Shown: positions 9,467-21,770, counted from the stretch's first letter. The stretch: 64,000 nt of DNA from Lycium barbarum (GCF_019175385.1 NC_083344.1:56482782-56546781); one strand, 5' to 3'. Made by a program: numbers and translations. The notes: generated from the sequence alone by a model not told the origin.

Positions 9467-12365
9467 TGTTATGTCCCGTGTTTTCGTATAATTGGAAACC
9501 GAGAAAAACAATTACGACTTGTGTGTTATAAGGACATAAATTTAATTTTTGTGAATATGGCTATGTGGTTGTGAAATCTTTAATGCTAAGACCTCGGGGA
9601 AGGCCGAGGATAAAAATTGGAATTTCGGAAATTAGTTTCGGGAATTACAAATCGGGACTTTTCAAGAAGTGGGCCCAAGAAATAAAAAGATTACAATTGA
9701 AGCCCAAGCAAGAGAAGGGGGCCGGCCAAGCCCATTTTTAAAAGGGTCATGTGCTATGCACATGACCCCAAATGGATATATACTAGGGAGCCTTAGCAAT
9801 TCAAGAACAAAAAATCAAAGAACTCACAAAAAGGGGGTTTCGGCCGAAGTGCAAAGGAAAAGAAAGAAAAAAATTCCAAGCTTCTTTGTGATCCAAAAAT
9901 CTTGTTCTTCTCATAGTTGTGAAGTGCTCAAGACCCTCTTCAACGGGGTATAATTAGTTTGGCACAAGAACTACGTTTGCGACAAGTCGGAAAATCAAGA
10001 AAAGGTAAGAATTTTGCCCCTCTAATGTTATAGAATTGATATGAATGTGTTAAGGATTGGAAATAGACGAGAATCCCGTGATTTTGATATAAATAGAAAG
10101 CCGTGGGTGTGTGTGTATAGTGTGTATTGGCCGTGAGCCATAGAGAGGAAATTGATGTGAATTGATCTTGGTTAAGTTGGTATAATGTGTTGTTGTGACC
10201 TTTATGTCGTAAAAGATTAATTGATAAATGGAATTGGCGTTGAAAAGTGATTTTGGATATTATCGGAAAGTGTATACCCTTGGTATCATTATGTATATCA
10301 TTGTATATTTAGGGTGCTAGAGACTTTAGATAAGAACTTATAATGATGTTAATGAATTCGGAATGAAACGACGTGAGTTAGAATGTTCGTCGTGAACTTT
10401 TGATTGTTTTGAAGAATTATGGAACATAATGGATTTTGGTGTAATTTCGGGTATGGCTTGTATTGTAGTTAGGTTGTGATTATATAAGTTTGAATGTGGA
10501 AATGAATACAATTATGTAGATGTAGAATTGGAGTTTTGAAAGTTTGAATGGAAGTTGCCAACTTAGATAACAAAGTGGAATTTTGAAGCTAGAATGGCTT
10601 GATTGTTGTTTGTGTTGTTTGTTGATGTGTGGGCTGTTGTTGTTGTTGTATTTTGAGCCGAGCTACGCCTCGGGGATGTTAGATTTATAGGGGAAATGCT
10701 GCCGAAATTTCGGTAGGCAAATATGGAGTTAAAGGCATTTTTTGAGCCTAAGAATCTCAATTGGTAACTTTGACCATTTGCAGATTTTTGAAGAAACGGG
10801 GCGAGACTTTTGGAAGGGCTTACGACGTCTGTGAGGTATGTAAAGCTTCCCAATTCTTTATTTGGCATATCTTAGTGTGTTAGTTGAATATGAGACCTTC
10901 CGGAGCATTTCTGCTCCTCGAAACCCGATCCACAGGAAAGTTACTATTCATTCAATTCGATTGAAGCCTAAAGGCTCCCTTTTGGCTAGAATGCCATTAT
11001 TCGTCCGAAACCTATCGAAATGTGGTCGGGTAACCTAGAAATGATTATGTATGACCTTTGGCATATTACTGCTCGAAAAAGAATATGTTCGCCACCTCAC
11101 TTCGACTCGAGGTGGGTCCGCTACCCCAAAATGCCCGATTTGCCCTTCGGGCCATCTTTGAGAATAGAGTTGAACGTACCACTTCTGATCTTTGGAACAT
11201 CCTTCCACGGGGTATGTTTGGACTATTCGATGCACTAATCCAGGTTTTGAACTATATGGACCATTTTGGAATCGTTTTGCAAAATGAAACCTTATGTCGA
11301 CTAAGTATTCGACTATTTTGTAATAGGATATGATTTATGAGTTTACTTTGTTTTGAAACACTATTTTGAAATACGATTTGCATTTGGTTGCTCACGACTC
11401 CGCTCGTGCCTTATTATGACTTCGTTCACCGGTTCCCGGCCCGGTTTTGATTCGTGCGTTTTATGATAATTCGGCCGTATGCTGTGTTACGTTTCCCAAG
11501 GCTTCGCCATAGGGCCGGGTTCCGTTTGGAGTTATGCTGTGATATGGCTCGGGATGTGATACGCTCACCGATGATTATGATTATGTTCGGGGATGTACGG
11601 AGATTTGAAACCTTCTGGTGTTATGCTGTGTGTGGTGCCAGCGTCGGAGTGGCGACCACGTTCTTAAGCGTTTGCATGATTTTATTTGCATAAAATATAT
11701 GTATATGTTTCGATACAGATTTTGACATACCAGTTTGTACCCCACTTCGACATTTGACTTGCTTTCGGTTTTGAATCCATAATTCTGTACTCCGTGCTTT
11801 ACATACTCGGTACATATTCCGTACTGACCCCCTTTCTTCGGGGGCTGCGTTTTATGCCCGCAGGTGCAGATATCGGTGATCCTCCGCAGTAGGCTTCACT
11901 TCTTGCTATTCCGGAGTTCTCCTATTTGATCCGGAGTCCACTTTTGGTACAGACTCTTTTTGCTTTGTATATACATTGTATATTTGACAGTTTGGGTATG
12001 GCGGGGCCCTGTCTCGCCTTATGTTATGTTTTGAGTTCGTAGAGGCCTGTAGTCATCTTTGTGGGGCGAGGGTCCTATGTGTTTATGGTCTGATTTTGCT
12101 ATCGGGTCTTAAAGCGGTCTGTTTGATATGATGGCCCCACATGGCCCTTTTGTATATATTTGTATTTTGACCGGCGATGTCTATTCCGCCGCTTTGTTTG
12201 AGTTTGATTTGATATGACCGCTTAAGACATATTTTCGATATAAATTATGTTTGATATAACTTCTTGAAAATTTTGAAATAAGTTCGGATTCGGAAATGAA
12301 TATGCGATTTGGTCTGGGTACCCAGGTAGGGTGCCAGTCGCGGCCCACGGGGCTGGGTCGTGACA
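9467..12365 (+). repeat. 3' LTR of element A
   Basis: 2899 bp, TGTTATGTCCCG to GGGTCGTGACA, nearly identical to the 5' LTR. It contains the 13 bp missing from the 5' copy (near 11357-11370), the promoter palindrome (9744-9768) and the hairpin cluster (11808-11863). The TSD ATTGA follows. Confidence 0.95.
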
Positions 12366-12370
12366 ATTGA

Positions 12371-12702
12371 AGGGAACAAAATGAAGATGAAACAAAAGGA
12401 TTCGATAAAAGTATGTGGTAAATACGACATGAAAGGGCATGCAAGAATGTAAACAACGAAAGCTGAAGAGGCAATGAGAACGATAAAGTATAAACAGTTA
12501 GTAGACGGACATATAATGCGAAAAGGGACGATTTTGAGTACAGGCATAAATTTTGGCCACAAAAGAAGAAAAATAGACTGTATAATTTGGATAAATTCGG
12601 TTTCAATGAGAAAGTAAGTAAAGTAATTACTAACAAGTATAAGTAAGAACATTGACGTCTACCTCAACATTCGAGGACGAATGTTTTTAAAGGGGGGGAG
12701 GA
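12371..12702 (+). mobile_element. Element D, internal 3' end with pre-PPT hairpin and PPT
   Basis: Continuation of D after element A; purine-rich and non-coding. It ends with the hairpin AACATTCG/CGAATGTT (12666-12673 with 12678-12685, loop AGGA) and a polypurine tract (about 12689-12702, G-rich). The LTR starts immediately afterwards. Confidence 0.75.
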
Positions 12703-12806
12703 TGTTATACCCCGCATTTTCAGAGCATGAGCATGACACGTGCTTCCTAAAAAAAAATTGATTGACAATTATGTTGTTGCTACATAATTTAAACTCATGT
12801 TGATAG
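12703..12806 (+). repeat. First 104 bp of the 3' LTR of D
   Basis: Begins TGTTATACCCCGC right after the D polypurine tract, the same TGTTryryCCCG style as the other LTRs. It stops abruptly at 12806 where LTR E begins. The remainder of this LTR is not found in the window and seems to have been lost with the deletion discussed for E. Confidence 0.7.
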
Positions 12807-13514
12807 TGTTGTATCCCGTATTTTAGTACGTCGGATTAATTGTAACCTGAGGTGGGGCCCACATGTCGAGATTTTTTTTGGACATGTGACAAATTATATG
12901 AAGCACATATGCGAAGTTAAACACAACTCAAGAAGGACCCTTGAGCCAAATCGAAGTGGATGTCCTCCAAACAAATATTTTTAAGTAACGTTTTCGGATG
13001 ATCTGACTTCGAGGGGAAAATACGGTATTATAAGTTTGGAATTCGGAAAAATACCAAGAAATATAACTTGTATATAATTGAATTATCTTTCCAACCATAG
13101 TTCGTGGGTCCACAGGTAACGTCGGGACAAGGAGATATGGACGTTTTAAGACAGAAAGGTCAGTGGGCTAGGCCCAATCCGAGCCCAACCGGGTTAGGCC
13201 CATGACCCATGTTTATTTAAGTGAAACTTCAGCCCTTTTCTCCTCAATTTTCATACCAAAACACCAGAAAATTCTGGAAAAAGAGAAAGAGGAGCCTTGG
13301 AGAGAAGAAAAACCAATTTTGACCAAAATCTGAGTCCCGAAGCCCACGAAGGGAAAAGTGTTGTACGCTGCACACTTGGGGTAAGATTATGATCCCTTTT
13401 CATTGTTAACAAGTTTATTTAAAGTTTTAACGGATTAGAACGGAGAAAATAGCGATATAAATTCGTTTGTTGATGTTGTTGAATTATGGTTTGAGTTTGA
13501 GGAGAACTTTGGAT

Positions 13515-13517
<3 letters not shown>

Positions 13518-13612
<95 letters not shown>
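13518..13612. repeat. (TA)n microsatellite in LTR E
   Basis: About 95 bp of nearly pure TA dinucleotide repeat, interrupted once near 13567-13571. It lies about 0.7 kb into LTR E. Confidence 0.95.
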
Positions 13613-13613
<1 letters not shown>

Positions 13614-14599
13614 CCTGTAGGATGTTGTTATTAATGTTATTGGTATTAATTTCAGCTTCTCTACGGAAATAAAATTACTAAATAGTTATACCGCAAATTG
13701 GTTGGTTAAGAAATTTAGAAAACAATGTGAGAGCTGTTCTATGGCATACGTTGGTATTGGAAATGATGTTAATACTATTGGTATTGTTGTTGATAATTTG
13801 GCCGAGTTGAATTCTCGGATTGTTGTTGATAATTTGGCCGAGTTGGATTCTCGGGGTTGGTTGTATTTATAGGGGAAATGCTGCCGAAATTTCTGTAGAT
13901 AAAGTGTTAGTTTAGAATTGGATTCTTAAGTAGCGGTAGCTAATGTTTGGTATTCACTAATATTGTTGTAGATTTTGGAAAACCGAGACTTAAGTTCGGA
14001 TTAGCTTAGGAAGCGGACAAGGTATGTAAGGCTTACCCTTTCTTTCTCTTTGGCATGTCCTAGAGACAAATAAGGTATGATATGCACCTCGGGGTTGCTC
14101 TATTCTTGGATTCCGAGTCTGTTTATGATTCTTATGTACTTTTGATATGTTTTTAAAAGAGTTCTATAAGCTATTTCATATGGTTTTGATGCGTATCTAT
14201 GATGTCCGAAGTTCTATTTGATATGTTTCTGAATGGCATTCGAGAGAATATTGGAGATGTCTAATTTCTTGATTTTCAAAGGATAGCACGTTTGATTATT
14301 CCGTTGAGTCTTTGATATATTTGATACGTACATATGGTTCCAAAAGCTCTGTTTGATTTGATCCATAACGATATTCGAAAGGTACCTAACGCGATTGTTG
14401 CTTTGATTTTCCAAAAATGGCTTCTGAAACGTTCGTAGAAGGTTCTGTACTAAAACGTCCATAACTTTTTCATACTAACTCGGATTGACTTGAAACGTGT
14501 TTATGATCCTTCAAATGTCGGTAAGTGTACGTATCTATCGAGTCTTGATTTATGTGCATATGGTTTCGCACTACTCTATTCGTGCAAGCCTCAGTATGT

Positions 14600-14935
14600 C
14601 TTTCACTGCGTCCCGGGCCAGGTTCTGTTATCGTGCGCCTCCTCTGCATTGTTCACCGCGTCCTTCATGGGAGAGCCGGGATCTGTTATATGTATATCTG
14701 TATATGATGATATGAGGATATGGGAATGGCGGCCAGGATGGCATGTGATGATACTATTCACCGCGTCTCTCCCTAAAGGGTCGGGATCTTTTTTGTGCAT
14801 ATATGATGACCTCATTCACCGCGTCCCTCACTAAAGGGCCGAGATCTGTTATATGTGTATATGATATATGATGTCAGTATACATGATGACTCCATCCACC
14901 GTGTCCCTCACTAGAGGGCCGGGATCTGTTATATG
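14600..14935 (+). repeat. Repeated hairpin units in LTR E
   Basis: Five imperfect units with core CACCGCGTCC...GGGCCGGGATCTG begin near 14605, 14653, 14760, 14816 and 14896, separated by variable AT-rich spacers. In the last unit CCCTC and GAGGG can pair around ACTA. Related units occur in the LTRs of C and I (minus strand) and once in A and B. Confidence 0.6.
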
Positions 14936-15219
14936 TATATGTATATGATGACATATGATGTCGGCACGCATGATCTGTGTTTATATGTATATGTATATGA
15001 TGACATATGATGTCGGCACGCATGATCTGTGTTTGGAAAGTAAGTATTTTGGTACTCTTGATGATTTACTCATTTTCTGTACTTCTTCTGACATATGACA
15101 TCGGTATGCATGATTTACGTTCGGAAAATAAGCACCTTGGTATTCTGGCTAATATACTTACTTTTTGTACCGTTGTTCCGGTTATGTTTTTATTTTATGT
15201 ATGCCATGCCTTACATGCT

Positions 15220-15277
15220 CAGTACATATTCCGTACTGACCCTCTTTCTTCGAGGGGCTGCGTTTCATGCTGCGCAG
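15220..15277 (+). other. Three-hairpin cluster in LTR E
   Basis: CAGTAC/GTACTG, then CCCTC/GAGGG (15240-15244 with 15252-15256, loop TTTCTTC), then CTGCG/CGCAG (15258-15262 with 15273-15277). Compared with A, the second stem carries a paired C-to-T and G-to-A change that keeps the helix. Confidence 0.6.
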
Positions 15278-15678
15278 GTACACCTAGATGAATAGAAGCT
15301 ATTATAGAAGATGTTCCACCGGAGTTGGCAAGCTCCATTTGCCCTGGAGTGTTCTCGGGTCAGAGTATTATGCTATGATGTCTTGTTCGAAGGTAGAGAC
15401 TTTGCAGACAGAGTCGTGGGTATAGAATGTCGGTATTGTAAGCGGCTCCACCACCCGATGTGTCATTCTGTGTTGTGTGATAAATTCCATATGTTTACAG
15501 ATTTTGTTTGATTTGAGAACAGCGAAAGAGAAAGATTCTAAAAGCTTTACTATGTATTTCATTCTATTTGATTTAAGAGTCCAAAGATATTATGTATGTA
15601 ATAAGAGTCAGCGGGTTCGCTCGGCTCCGAATATGGGGTCGGGTGCCCATCACACCCTAGTAAGGTTAGGGTGTGACA

Positions 15679-18600
15679 TCAGGGTCCCAGTTTAGAGATG
15701 ATTCGGGTCAGGCAAGGCCACCCGCACCTCGATGTTCCCAGTGCGGGAAGTTGCATTGGGGTCAATGCCGATTGGGTTCAGATGTTTGCTATTCATATGG
15801 TCGACCAGGCCATATCATGCGTGATTGCCCCTCAGTTCATGGTAGAGGTAGGACCCAGCCTTCAAGGTCGGTAGCCAGATCTTCAGCATCTGTAGGCCCT
15901 ATGGGGCCAGGTTCACATGCGCTAGTCGGCCAAGGTAGAGGCCGAGGGAGAGTCCCCAGTTCTAGCGGTCCTCAGCACCGTATTTATGCTTTGGCTGGAC
16001 GCCAAGATCTCGAGTCTTCCCCTGATGTGGTCACAAGTATATTATCGGTATTTTCTGATGATGTATATGCTTTGATTGATCCGGGCTCCACATTGTCATA
16101 TGTTACTCCGTATGTTGCGGGTCAGTTTAGAGTCGAACCGGAGTCGATCAAACCTTTTGAGGTGTCTACACCCGTGGGTGAATCAGTAATAGCTAGCCGA
16201 GTATATAGAAATTGTGTAATTGTGATTTGTGATCGTAGTACCACGATTGATTGGCATGAGCTAGAAATGGTGGATGTTGATGTTATTATGGGCATGGATT
16301 AGTTGGCCTCTTGTTATGCCAATGTTGATTGTAGAATGAAAATGGTTCGTTTCCAATTTCCGGGAGAACCAGTTTTAGAATGGAAAGGGAACACGGCGTC
16401 ACCAAAAGGTAGGTTTATTTCCTATCTGAAGGCAAGGAAAATGATCACAAAAGGATGCATTTATCATCTAGTTCGGGTTCAAGATATAGAAGCTGAATCG
16501 CCGACTCTTCAGTCAGTTCCTGTAGTAAATGAATTTCCGGATATGTTCCCGGAAGAGCTTCCAGGCCTCCCTCCCGAGTGGGAGATTGATTTTTCCATTG
16601 ATGTGTTGCCAGGCACTAAGCCTATATCCATTCCTCCTTATAAAATGGCTCCCGCAGAATTGAAAGAGTTGAAGGAGTAATTGAAAGATCTGCTTGATAA
16701 AGGCTTTATTAGGCCTAGTTCATCCCCATGGGGAGCACCCGTATTGTTTGTCCGAAAGAAATATGGCTCTTTGAGAATGTGCATTGATATCGGCAATTGA
16801 ATAAGGTGACGATTAAGAACAAATATCCTCTTCCGAGGATTGATGATTTATTTGATCAATTGCAAGATGCCAAATGGTTTTCAAAGATTGATCTGAGGTC
16901 CGGGTATCACCAAGTGAGAGTTAGGGAGAAAGATATCCCTAAGACAACCTTCAGAACCAGATATGGTCATTTTGAGTTCCGGGTAATGTCGTTTGGGCTA
17001 ACTAATGCGCCGGTGGTATTTATGGATTTGATGAACAATGTGTTCAGGACTTACCTGGATTTATTTGTGATCGTATTCATCGACGATATCTTGGTGTATT
17101 CTAGATCCGAGGCAGAACATGCAAATCATTTGCATACTGTTCTTGGAGTTCTCCGAACTCGAGAGTTGTTTGCAAAGTTTTCCAAATGCGAGTTTTGGTT
17201 GAACTCGGTGGCATTTCTGGCGTATATTGTTGCAGCCGATGGTATTCGAGTGGATAGTCAAAATATTGAGGCCGTGAAGACTTGGCCAAGGCCCACAACT
17301 CCCACCAGGTTATTACAGGAGATTCGTTGAAGGTTTTTCTTCTATTTCTGCACCGCTCACAAAGTTGACCCAGAAATCAGCAAAGTTTCAATGGACTGAT
17401 GCTTGTGAACATAGCTTCCAAGAGTTGAAAAGTAGGTTGACTTCCGCCCCAGTCTTGACACTTCCAGAGGGATTGGAAGGATATGTTGTTTATTGCGATG
17501 CTTCTGGTGTTGGGCTAGGCTGTGTATTGAACAGGGTAAAGTAATCGCGTATGCTTCAAGGCAATTACGGAAACATGAGCGGAATTATCCAACCCATGAT
17601 TTAGAATTGGCCACAGTGGTTCATGCGTTAAAGATATGGGGACATTACTTATATGGTGTCCATGTGGATATTTATACAGATCATAAGAGTCTTCAGTACA
17701 TCTTCAAGCAGAAAGAGTTGAATTTGCGGCAACAACGATGGTTAGAATTGCTAAAAGATTATGATGTTGATATCTTGTATCACCCTGGAAAGGCAAATGT
17801 TGTGGCTGATGCTCTCAGCCGTAGATCCATGGGAAGTATGTGTGATGTACGACCCGAGAAGAGAGAAATGGCCCGTGAGCTCCAGCAGTTAGCTAGCCTA
17901 GAAGTTCGAGTAGTGGACTCTGGTAGAAAGGGAACTACTATTCAGAATTCGACAGTCTTGTCGCTAGTAGCGGAAGTGAATGAGCGGAAATACAAAGATT
18001 CCATGCTAATGCAGTACAGAGATTCACTCCCTTAGAAAGAGGAGTCATCATTTGATATTTCAGGAGACGGAGTTCTCCAATTCCAAGGCAGATTATGTGT
18101 TCCCAATGTGGCAGGTCTACGCCACCGGATATTGAGAGAAGCTCATTGTTCCCGTTATTTTGTTCACCCCGGAGCGAAAAAAATGCATCTTGACCTTAAC
18201 TCTATATATTGGTGGAATGTAATGAAGAGAGGTATAGCGGAATTCGTAGCTCAATGTCCTAATTGTCAACAAGTGAAAATCGAGCACCAAAAGCCGAGTG
18301 GATTGTTGCAAGCTATAGAAATCCCAACTTGGAAGTGGGAAGTGATTAACATGGACTTCATTTCAGGCTTACCCCATTCTCGATGTAAGTATGATTCCAT
18401 ATGGGTGATTGTGGATAGACTCACCAAGTCAGCTCACTTCTTACCAGTCAGAATGACGTATGCGGCAGAAGATTATGCAAAGCTTTATCTTAAAGAGATA
18501 GTGAGACTCCATGGTGTTCCAGTATCTATTATCTCCGATAGAGGGACTCAGTTTACAGCCAATTTTTGGAAGTCTTTCCAAGAGGGTCTAGGGACCCAAG

Positions 18601-19416
18601 CGAGCCTTAGCACGACCTTTCACCCGCAGACTGATGGACAAGCTGAACGCACCATCCAGACTCTTGAAGACATGTTACAGGCGTGTATGCTAGATTTTGG
18701 AGGAAATTGGGATGACCATTTGCCACTCATTGAATTTGCTTATAATAACAGTTATCATTCTAGCATTCAAATGGCACCGTATGAAGCTTTATATGGGCGA
18801 AAGTGTAGATCCCCAATTGGGTGGTTTGAAATAGGAGAGGCTAAATTGATAGGGCCATACTTGGTCCAGCAAGCCATAGAGAAAGTCAAGCTCATACAAG
18901 ATCGGTTGTTAGCAGCCCAAAGTCGTCAAAAGTCCTATGCGGATAATCGTCGAAGAGACTTAGAGTTCCAAGTGAGAGATTGGGTATTCTTGAAAGTGTC
19001 ACCGATGAAGGGTGTAATGAGATTTGGTAAAAAGGGGAAGCTTAGTCCCCGATACATTAGACCTTATGAGATTGTGCGAAAGGTAGGCAAAGTGGCCTAT
19101 GAGTTAGATCTACCTCCGAATTTTGAGTTAGTCCATCCAGTTTTCCATGTCTCGATGCTCCGGAAATGTGTTGGAGATCCTACTAAGATCGGATGTGCAA
19201 GTGACAGAAAAGTTGACTTATGAAGAAATACCCATTGCCATACTAGATAGTCTAGTACGGAGGCTTAGAAACAAATAAGTGGCTTCAGTTAAGGTTCTAT
19301 GGAGAAGCAGTAAACGAGAGAAAATGACATGGGAAGCGGAGGAAAGTATGCGATCCAGATACCCGCATTTGTTTCAGCCCCTAGAAGAGATACAAGACAA
19401 GACGTCAAGATCATAA
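15679..19416 (+). pseudogene. gag-pol: Decayed gag-pol of element F (Tekay type), 5' truncated
   Basis: Starts inside gag, just before the zinc knuckles (CSQCGKLHWGQC, then CYSYGRPGH...C), so most of gag is missing. Protease DPGS, reverse transcriptase FIDD, RNase H, integrase and chromodomain remnants follow in the same order as in A. Breaks seen: TAG at 16300-16302 where A has a Trp codon; TAA at 16678-16680; a one-base loss near 16789-16793; loss of about 25 bp near 17309; a few bases lost near 17530; TAG at 18033-18035; loss before the chromodomain near 19190. The stops are compatible with C-to-T or G-to-A decay. It cannot make functional enzyme. Confidence 0.9.
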
Positions 19417-19619
19417 GGTACGTATATTTTCCTTTTATGCTTTTGGTCATGTGTGGCAAAATTTTAATGCTATTATGTTGTGGCCTTGTGAGGCATCGAT
19501 ATTATGGGTTGTTGTGACAGGATGGCAGTGCCATATTATAGGGGAGACTCTGGCGAAATTTTTATAGAATCCCCGAGGACTTTAACATTCAAGGACGAAT
19601 GTTCCTAAGGGGAGGAGAA
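19417..19619 (+). other. F 3' untranslated region, pre-PPT hairpin and PPT
   Basis: Non-coding tail after the F chromodomain remnant. Near 19536-19560 is an LTR-like piece (TTATAGGGGAGACTC...GCGAAATTT) outside any LTR. The hairpin AACATTC/GAATGTT (19584-19603, loop AGGA, closing pair A-C mismatched) precedes the polypurine tract AAGGGGAGGAGAA (19607-19619). Confidence 0.75.
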
Positions 19620-19963
19620 TGTTACACTTCGGAAAAATCATCCGTTGTTGCACAAGTGCATGAACTAGTGAGGAGTACAAGTATACGATACTTCCATAAG
19701 TAAGAAATGACAATTTATGGCCTTAAGTGAGATTTCAAAGGCATATGATGTTAGACGAGAAAGTTGGCCAAGAGAAGGCAAGGCATACGATGAGTATCGG
19801 AGAGGATATACGAGTAACGAGTTAATGAGGCTCTAATGATGTCTTGTAGAAGAGTGATAACGTCCGTTAGATTGGTATTGAAGTGTTGAACAAGTGTCGA
19901 GAAGGTTCCATAAGGATTGGAGATCAAACGAATCGACGAAACAAACTTCGGAACCACTGGGAG

Positions 19964-20115
19964 TTATACGGCCAAACATACTGGCCGTATAAATTATACG
20001 GTCTGTATGTTTGGGACCGTATAATCAGCCCAGAAAGGCAAAATTTATTGGACCAAATATATGGCCAGACATACGGCCCGTATAAATTATACAGACCGTA
20101 TGTTCGACTGTATAT
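19964..20115 (+). promoter_or_regulatory. Cluster of inverted CCGTAT/ATACGG motifs in LTR F
   Basis: Repeated ATACGG and CCGTAT words form nested inverted repeats. The best is a perfect 11-bp pair ATTATACGGTC (19993-20003) with GACCGTATAAT (20015-20025). The block lies in presumed U3 upstream of an AT-rich, possible TATA segment near 20138-20145. Similar CCGTATAA words recur in the J leader (54900-55270). A regulatory role is inferred. Confidence 0.5.
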
Positions 20116-21273
20116 ACGGTCGGGCAGATTTTGGATCATTAAATAAATGGACTAAGTCTTATTTCATTTCACTTCTACATGACACCCCTTCTCTCTAAAA
20201 CATCTCTCTACATTTATTCCACAAGAATTCAAGGATATTTGGTGATCAACAACATAAACCAAGTGAATCAAGTGTAAGAAAACCATCAATGATCATTCAA
20301 AGTCAAGAAATCTCATGGAGGTAAAGTAGGGTTTTTGCTCAAGTGGAGTATTATCAACCAAGGCTTGTTCCTATGACATCTAAGGTAAGATTCATGATAC
20401 TTCTATGTTGTTTAAGGTATTTAAGAGTTGAAATACTTGGATTGTAGAAAGGTATGGCAAAATGGGTCATGAATGTGGAATAGTGCCATTTTGCGAAATA
20501 ATTCGAATTGAGTTATGAGTCTTGATGTATTGTGATGTAAATGTGTTATAAGTGATGTTGAGAACATGAGATTAGTAATGTACGTGAATGGACATAGTCG
20601 TGTGTTATAGCTATGGATATGGATAATTGAAAGCAAATTGAGAAATGTGGATAATGTGGATGAATAATTACTATTGTTTTGGTATTGTGAATGTGTTGTC
20701 GACGTTTGGGAGTTGATATACGTTATGGAGGAATGTCGTATAAATAAAGGAGATGCTGTCCGATTTTCTCTTGCTTTAGTCATATATGCTAGCTATCGAT
20801 TCTAATGATAGTATGACTTTAATGAAGGTAGAAATGCTAGCATTGGAGGAGAAAGAGCAAGTGTAGAATAGTTGAACGGAAAGGTATGTAAGGCTAACCC
20901 TTATTTCATAAGGCATGGTTCTTTTGCCAAATATCTAAATCTTCTATGAGACTATGATATCCTTCAAATGATTTGATCTTCCGAGCTAGTAAGCTCACGA
21001 TTCTTGATACGCCTCGATTGTACTAAATCCCTCGTATGACGAGTAAGCCTATAAAGGTAAATGTGATGGATGACGATAATAGGAATAATGATGTCGATGA
21101 TGATTATGATAATAATGCAAATAGTAAAGATGCTTATGAGCTATTATGTATATGTGTCAATGTATGACTATTATGGAACCCCGAGCTTATGAGGCCGGGT
21201 AAGATATGTAAATAAGTATGTCTATGACTACGTAATGCGCGCACACCTCTACAGATGGTACGGATAACCCTAA

Positions 21274-21391
21274 CGCCTTGGTAGGGCCAGGTAGATATAC
21301 CCCTGACGCCTTAGTAGGGCCAAGTAGATGTACCCCTGAAGCCTTGGTAGGGCCAGGTATGAGTAACCTTGAGCCTTGGTTGGCCAAGTAT
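21274..21391 (+). repeat. 33-bp tandem repeats in LTR F
   Basis: About 3.5 units starting GCCTTGGTAGGGCCAGGTA, diverged by a few bases between units. They occupy the same part of the LTR (upstream of the hairpin cluster) as the repeated units in E, G, C and I. Confidence 0.75.
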
Positions 21392-21713
21392 GTATGAAAC
21401 ACCGATCCTGCATGGTCGGGTATGCTATGTAAATGCTATGTGTATGATATGATTATGTATATGATATGGATACGAATATGAATACGAACATGATATGATA
21501 TGAATGCTAATAAGGGTATGTATGCGAACATGAGTACAGATATGGAACAGATATAGATATTGACGTATGTATGTAAATACGCATTAGAAACGGAAAGATC
21601 CTATGTAAGGCACGTAAGTGCCCATGATGATGATAACACCGCCTCCCATCTTGGGCTATTTCTTATGTTGCTTATTAGGCGTCTATATTGATATTGATCA
21701 TGCTTTACATACT

Positions 21714-21770
21714 TAGTACATTCTTCGTACTGACTTCCTTTTGTTTGTGGACGCTGCGTCATGCCCGCAG
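21714..21770 (+). other. Three-hairpin cluster in LTR F
   Basis: TAGTAC/GTACTG-type first stem, second stem CTTCC/GGACG with one mismatch (21734-21738 with 21749-21753) and third stem CTGCG/CGCAG ending at 21770. It is the G-type variant of the cluster, slightly decayed. Confidence 0.55.

Larger units (their letters stand above)
1392..12365 (+). mobile_element. Element A: complete Ty3/gypsy chromovirus (Tekay/Del type)
   Basis: Complete LTR retrotransposon of about 10.97 kb: 5' LTR, primer-binding site for initiator tRNA-Met, one gag-pol frame, polypurine tract and 3' LTR. It is flanked by the perfect 5-bp duplication ATTGA (1387-1391 and 12366-12370). By eye the two LTRs differ at about 11 substitutions plus two indels (13 bp and 1 bp) in 2.9 kb, about 0.4%. 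At the commonly used plant rate of 1.3e-8 per site per year that suggests an insertion about 0.1-0.2 million years old. The chromodomain and long LTRs place it in the Tekay/Del chromoviruses. It is inserted in element D. Confidence 0.95.
12807..15678 (+). repeat. LTR E: lone LTR with mismatched flanks
   Basis: A 2872-bp LTR from TGTTGTATCCCG to AGGGTGTGACA. It carries GGCCCA/TGGGC motifs (about 13164-13206) and a TATA-like TTTATTTAAG (13212-13221), a donor-like GTAAGA (13381), an exon-like block 13972-14021 followed by GTATGT, and the hairpin cluster. The left flank (GATAG, in the D LTR) and right flank (TCAGG, in F gag) differ, so it is not a simple solo LTR. Its 3' end resembles the sense strand of LTR I. 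No primer-binding site follows. Confidence 0.75.

Noticed and set aside
12181..12636. Overlapping minus-strand frames of 72-151 codons across the A 3' LTR/D border
   Set aside because: They cross a transposon border with TSD, so cannot be an ancestral gene; low-complexity hydrophobic translation of AT-rich DNA.
12807..15678. E as the 5' LTR of element F
   Set aside because: The F 3' LTR (19620-22215) has a different sequence, and no primer site follows E.
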